A stretch of 64,000 nt of DNA, from positions 20,442,941 through 20,506,940 of the forward strand of contig JAZBQD010000001.1 of assembly GCA_036583965.1 (NCBI GenBank). The letters are read 5' to 3'. The DNA comes from Prunella strophiata. Its lineage: Eukaryota > Chordata > Aves > Passeriformes > Prunellidae. The position numbers were made by a program, and so were the translations under genes. Below, piece by piece: positions 60,525-64,000 of the stretch (position 1 is the first letter of the stretch; each line of letters begins with the position of its first letter). Below the pieces are notes generated by a model. It was given only the letters and a program-made list of their open reading frames with translations, was not told the DNA's origin and did not search any database.

Positions 60525-60895
60525 TTCCATGGGTCTGAGATCCCATCCCACCCCAGCCATGGCAGGGACACCTTCCCACTGTCCCAGGTGCTCCCAGCCC
60601 CAATGTCCAGCCTGGCCTTGGGCACTGCCAGGGATCCAGGGGCAGCCACAGCTGCTCTGGGCACCCTGTGCCAGCCCTGCCCACCCTGCCAGGGAACAAT
60701 TCCCAATTCCCAATCTCCCATCCATCCCTGCCCTCTGGCAGTGGGAGCCATTCCCTGTGTCCTGTCCCTCCATCCTTGTCCCCAGTCCCTCTGCAGCTCT
60801 CCTGGAGCCCCTTCAGGCCCTGGCAGGGCTCTGAGCTCTCCCTGGAGCTGCTGCTCTCCAGGTGAGCCCCCCAGGTGTGCCAGGCTGGCTCCAGC
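60525..60895 (-). mobile_element. Long CR1 LINE 3' fragment, antisense
   Basis: It starts near the CATCCCACCCCAGCCATGG block and runs through CCTTGGGCACTGCCAGGG, CAATTCCCAATTCCCAATC and CCCTGGAGCTGCTGCTCTCC to CAGGTGAGCCCCCCAGG. The last 3' block of CR1 (TTTGGGTGGAAGGG) is replaced by GGGATCCCTTCCATGGGTC, so the terminus is altered. Confidence 0.94.
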
Positions 60896-62204
60896 CTGAA
60901 GGCCCAAGGCCAGCAGATGCCCATGCCCATGGAAAACACAAAAGCAACGGGACAGCAGAGCTGAGCTCTGAGCCTGCTGCCCCTCCCCTGCAGGAGGGTG
61001 CACACCTGCCCAGGTGTTCCTGCCACTGGGAACATCCCTGGGGAAGGAGGGGCCTGCTGGGGGGTCTGGGGGCTCCCCCAGCTCCCTCAGGGACGGTGCC
61101 AGCCCAGGAACTGTCCCTCTGTAAATGCTGGGGCTGTGGGGAACTGGCACTGCCCCTGCAGCCCTGCCCCTCCCTGGCACTCAGCAGATGTACACGGAAC
61201 TGCAGCAAACTGTGAAATGAACTGCCAGTCAGCAGAGCTCAGCTTTGAATCGTGTCTGCCTGCTAATACCCACTGCCATCAGCTCCCAAAAAACAAAATC
61301 CTGCTCAGAATCAACAGGGCTTTTGGAAAATTTAATTGTGGAGCAGGTTTTGAAAGCAGCGGATTTGACTTGGCCACTCCTTGCCAATGAGAGGTGTCCA
61401 TGAGTGCTCGAGTCAAATCCTTCCCACTGATCCTAATGGAAACTGCTAAAAGAGAGAAAATGAGAATGTTAAACCCTACTAAAAGGCTCCAGATGATTTG
61501 CCATGCAATGGGGTTTGTTCTTTAGCAATTCTTTTCCTGACTGAATAAAATTAGGATGCTTAAAGGCTGCATCCCAATGATCCTGATTAGCTGTGTGACT
61601 TGAGGGATGTCTGAAGGATTCAGATAACCAGCACTTGGGATTACATTCAATTTCTGGGTGAGTTTTGGATTCAGGAAAAACGTACAATTTCAGATTATCC
61701 CCAACGTGGATAACAAGGCAGCACATGTTCAAGGCTTGCCTACATCAAGGAGCTGCCCAAGAGCCAATTCTGCATTTGCTGTGTAGTGCACCAAAAGAGA
61801 GAAAGGGTGAGCAGGTAGTTAATAATGCTGGAGAGTAAACAGAAGAGCCCCTCTGGTGAAGTGGCTTTGTTGTAACTCAGAAACAAGAGCAGCACACTGC
61901 CCTGCTGGGGGGAGGGCTCCCCAGTGCCCCCCAAGCGGGGTCACCCCACAGCAGCCCAGGGACTGACCCCACAGCTCAGCCAGGGGGGAGCCCAGCCCTG
62001 ATGGGGAGGTGCTGCAGCTGCTGGGTCTCTGCTCCTTCCCACCTCCCAGAGGGACCCGAGTGCCCAGAAAGGCTCAGCCCTGTCCAGTGTGCTGCCCTGC
62101 ATGGAGGTGTGGGGCCAGGGCGGCCTCACCTTGGGGTTTCATGGGAAAAGGACCAAACCTCCTCCAGGAGCTGCTCCTGGGTGGGGAGCCTCACAGAGCA
62201 TGGA
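60896..62204. other. Single-copy interval; no gene recognised
   Basis: GC-rich to 61200 and AT-richer from 61200 to 61850. No tandem array. Short frames have no domain. Confidence 0.6.
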
Positions 62205-62275
62205 CCCACAGGTTGGAAAAGCCCCCTCAGGCCACTGGGTGCATCCTGCCCCAGCAGTGCCAGGGCCCCAGGGAA
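62205..62275 (-). mobile_element. Possible CR1 fragment, antisense, older subfamily
   Basis: ACAGGTTGGAAAAGCCCCC followed by CCCCAGCAGTGCCAGGGCCC resembles the start of the GGTTGGAAAAG-type tail. It is only about 70 bp long and lacks the end repeat. Confidence 0.5.
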
Positions 62276-64000
62276 TGCAGCCACTTTCTGCCCTTCAGAC
62301 CCTTGGCATTGGGGTAAAAATAACAGAGAGCAGATTCCAGAACTTAAAACCACCAACCAGGGGGTTACAGAGCCACGGGAGCAAGGCCAGAGCAGAGAAG
62401 GGTGGCAGGGGCAGCCACAGGTGACACAGCACTGCCAGCCCCCCTGGCGTGCCCTGGGCAGGGGACACCACCCCTGCCTGGCCTGGCAGCAGGGCAGGGA
62501 CACTCAGGAGAGCCCCCAAACCCAGGCTGAGGGCCTGTGGAGCAGTTTGAATAAAACCAGCCAGGGGACAGGCAAGGGCAGCTCATTCCCTCCAGCCAGA
62601 GCCCCTGGAGCTGCTACTGCAGCTTTTAACAGAAATAAAACAGGTCCCAAGAGAGCAATCCAGAGCAGAATTCACATCAATAATGATAAAAAACTCGGAC
62701 TTTCAGTACACCTGGGAGATTCCCCCCTCACTTCCAAAGCGTCTTTTCCAAGGGGTACTAACAGCATGCATTTCCACTGCTGGGAATCACCCTATTTCAG
62801 AGGTTAAGATGTCATTTTGGCAGCATTTCCTTACTCCAAGTGCTGCCAGCTTTTGCTATTTTTATCAACTTATAATTTACATGTTTTCACCTCTCACTAT
62901 CAAACAAATCTTCTCACCTTCAACACCAGCACTTCTGACTCCACCACAACACCCAAGACCCTGCAGGCCACATGAAAACCTGTTCAATCCCCTCAGTAAG
63001 GAAAGAGAGCAAAGGAGAAGGTGCTTTTAAATAGGAGGAAATTATTTTCTCATTAAGCAAATAGATGGGGTGTGTCAAACCAGGAGTAACCGTGGTCCCA
63101 TGGGATGGAGGTTGAGCTTGAGTGGCTGAAAAATTGGCCATGAGGAGGAGCTGAAGCCCCAGTCCCTGTTTGCTCTGCTGCCCACGGATCAGCCAGGTGG
63201 GCACACGGCTGCTGCAGAGCCCAGGACTCCCAGGGGGAGAGCAGAGAGGGCAAAGTGCTGCCAGTGTTCATGGAACAGCAGAACTCCAGGAACATCACCA
63301 CCAGGCCACCAAAGAAAGGCACCAGCCAAAGCCCTGGCAGGGCAGGAGCTGCAGTAGAGGTGAGGAGGCAGCAGCAGCTGCTGAGCCCAGGCTGGGCAGG
63401 GACACAGCCCCAGGTGCAGCCAGGGCTGCAGGAGCAGCTCCAGAGCAGAGCAGCAGGAGCCCCCACACAGGGCCCCCAGAGGCACAGCCCTGTGCCAGCC
63501 TCAGCAAGGGACAGGGACAGCACAGCCACTGTCCCTGGGCCCCCCTGCTCTGCTGCTGCACCCCACTGCAGCTGGCTCCAGTGCCATGGGCTGGGCAAGG
63601 AGCACAGCTGGACACCATGGCCTGGGGCAGTCACTGCTGCACCTGCTGAGTTCATGGCACAGTTACAGAATTTATTTCTGCCTGTGCTACAAAAAGCCAA
63701 CAGTAAAACTCCAATGTTTATCCCATTCTCGTGAGCAGTCAAGAAGAAAACCACTGAAGTTACAGCAACAGCTGAGTCCAGCCAGGTGGGAGGGCAAGAG
63801 GAGCTCTGCACAGCCCAGCCTCTGCTCCCAGCCCGAGAGAACAGAGAGCCCCAAACACAGCTGCTGTCCCTAAAGGCACCTGAACAGAGTGCCAGGATAT
63901 CCCCACAGGGACCCCCTGCCCAGGACACCCCAAACACCCACTGTGTCCCAGGCTGGGGACAGGGCCTGCTGCCCTGCAGACAGTGTGACAGCCACCCCAA
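62276..64000. other. Single-copy interval to the window edge; no gene recognised
   Basis: GC-rich at both ends, AT-rich near 62640-63060. A 268-codon plus-strand frame (62001-62807) and a 315-codon minus-strand frame running off the edge (63053-64000) are open. Both sit in GC-rich DNA with other frames open across them, and I recognise no domain. The latter is Ser/Cys/Leu-rich with one hydrophobic stretch and could only be judged with flanking sequence. Confidence 0.55.

Noticed and set aside
44640..61180. Conserved open frame in three CR1 tails
   Set aside because: The same stretch is open in two frames in each copy, and it lies in the CR1 3' region, not in the reverse transcriptase domain. 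GC-rich composition is enough to explain it.
63053..64000. 315-codon minus-strand frame reaching the window edge
   Set aside because: It lies in GC-rich DNA with opposing frames, is Ser/Cys/Leu-rich and has no recognisable domain. It might be reconsidered with sequence beyond 64000.

Overview
The window looks like bird nuclear DNA, probably from a songbird. It carries about two dozen 3'-end fragments of CR1 retrotransposons, the dominant avian LINE, in both orientations. At 467-646 it also has a likely antisense LTR fragment of the kind found in passerine endogenous retroviruses. I see no mammalian-type Alu or L1 sequence and no bacterial gene organisation. I found no protein-coding gene, tRNA, rRNA or CRISPR array that I can support. 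Every long open frame lies in a tandem repeat whose unit lacks stop codons, or in GC-rich DNA with no recognisable domain.

The dominant feature is a cluster of about 17 unrelated minisatellites. By my boundaries they cover roughly 26 kb, about 40% of the window. In order the main ones are: a 14/19-bp array (1-466, running off the left edge); a loose GTGACC-rich array (682-1273); a 9-bp array (1274-3004); a 19-bp array with a decayed extension (4092-5588); a 19-bp array (7267-7508); a 6-bp Ser-Asp-like array (7658-7788); a C-rich 19/27-bp array (7876-8660); two short arrays (8751-9139); a 16-bp array of about 229 units (9136-12794); a 42-bp array (13523-16187); a 33-bp array beside a 500-N gap (20327-22712); a 44/45-bp array (27784-30462); a 61-bp array of about 62 units (36557-40342); a 23/24-bp array running into a 260-bp poly-T tract (42904-43747); a 29-bp array (45770-47306); and a 2.5-kb CCCAT/CTCCAG array (53476-56010).

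Between the arrays lies ordinary single-copy DNA with scattered CR1 tails. A few AT-richer, CpG-poor stretches hold clustered homeodomain-, POU-, FOX- or MEF2-like motifs (near 3981-4035, 26590-26800, 30830-31020, 42380-42720, 49480-49620 and 57450-57735). These are candidates for conserved regulatory DNA, but conservation cannot be judged from one sequence.

The most interesting signal is a shared polarity. In at least six arrays the left side is sharp and free of net indels for dozens to more than a hundred units, while indels and divergent units pile up on the right. A second signal is that the main unit variants in several arrays are CpG-to-TpG/CpA changes, which suggests methylated arrays. 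Others include higher-order repeats in the 61-bp and 44/45-bp arrays, a register-perfect DR3 nuclear-receptor-like spacing in the 9-bp array, and a long G-quadruplex-prone strand at 53476-56010.
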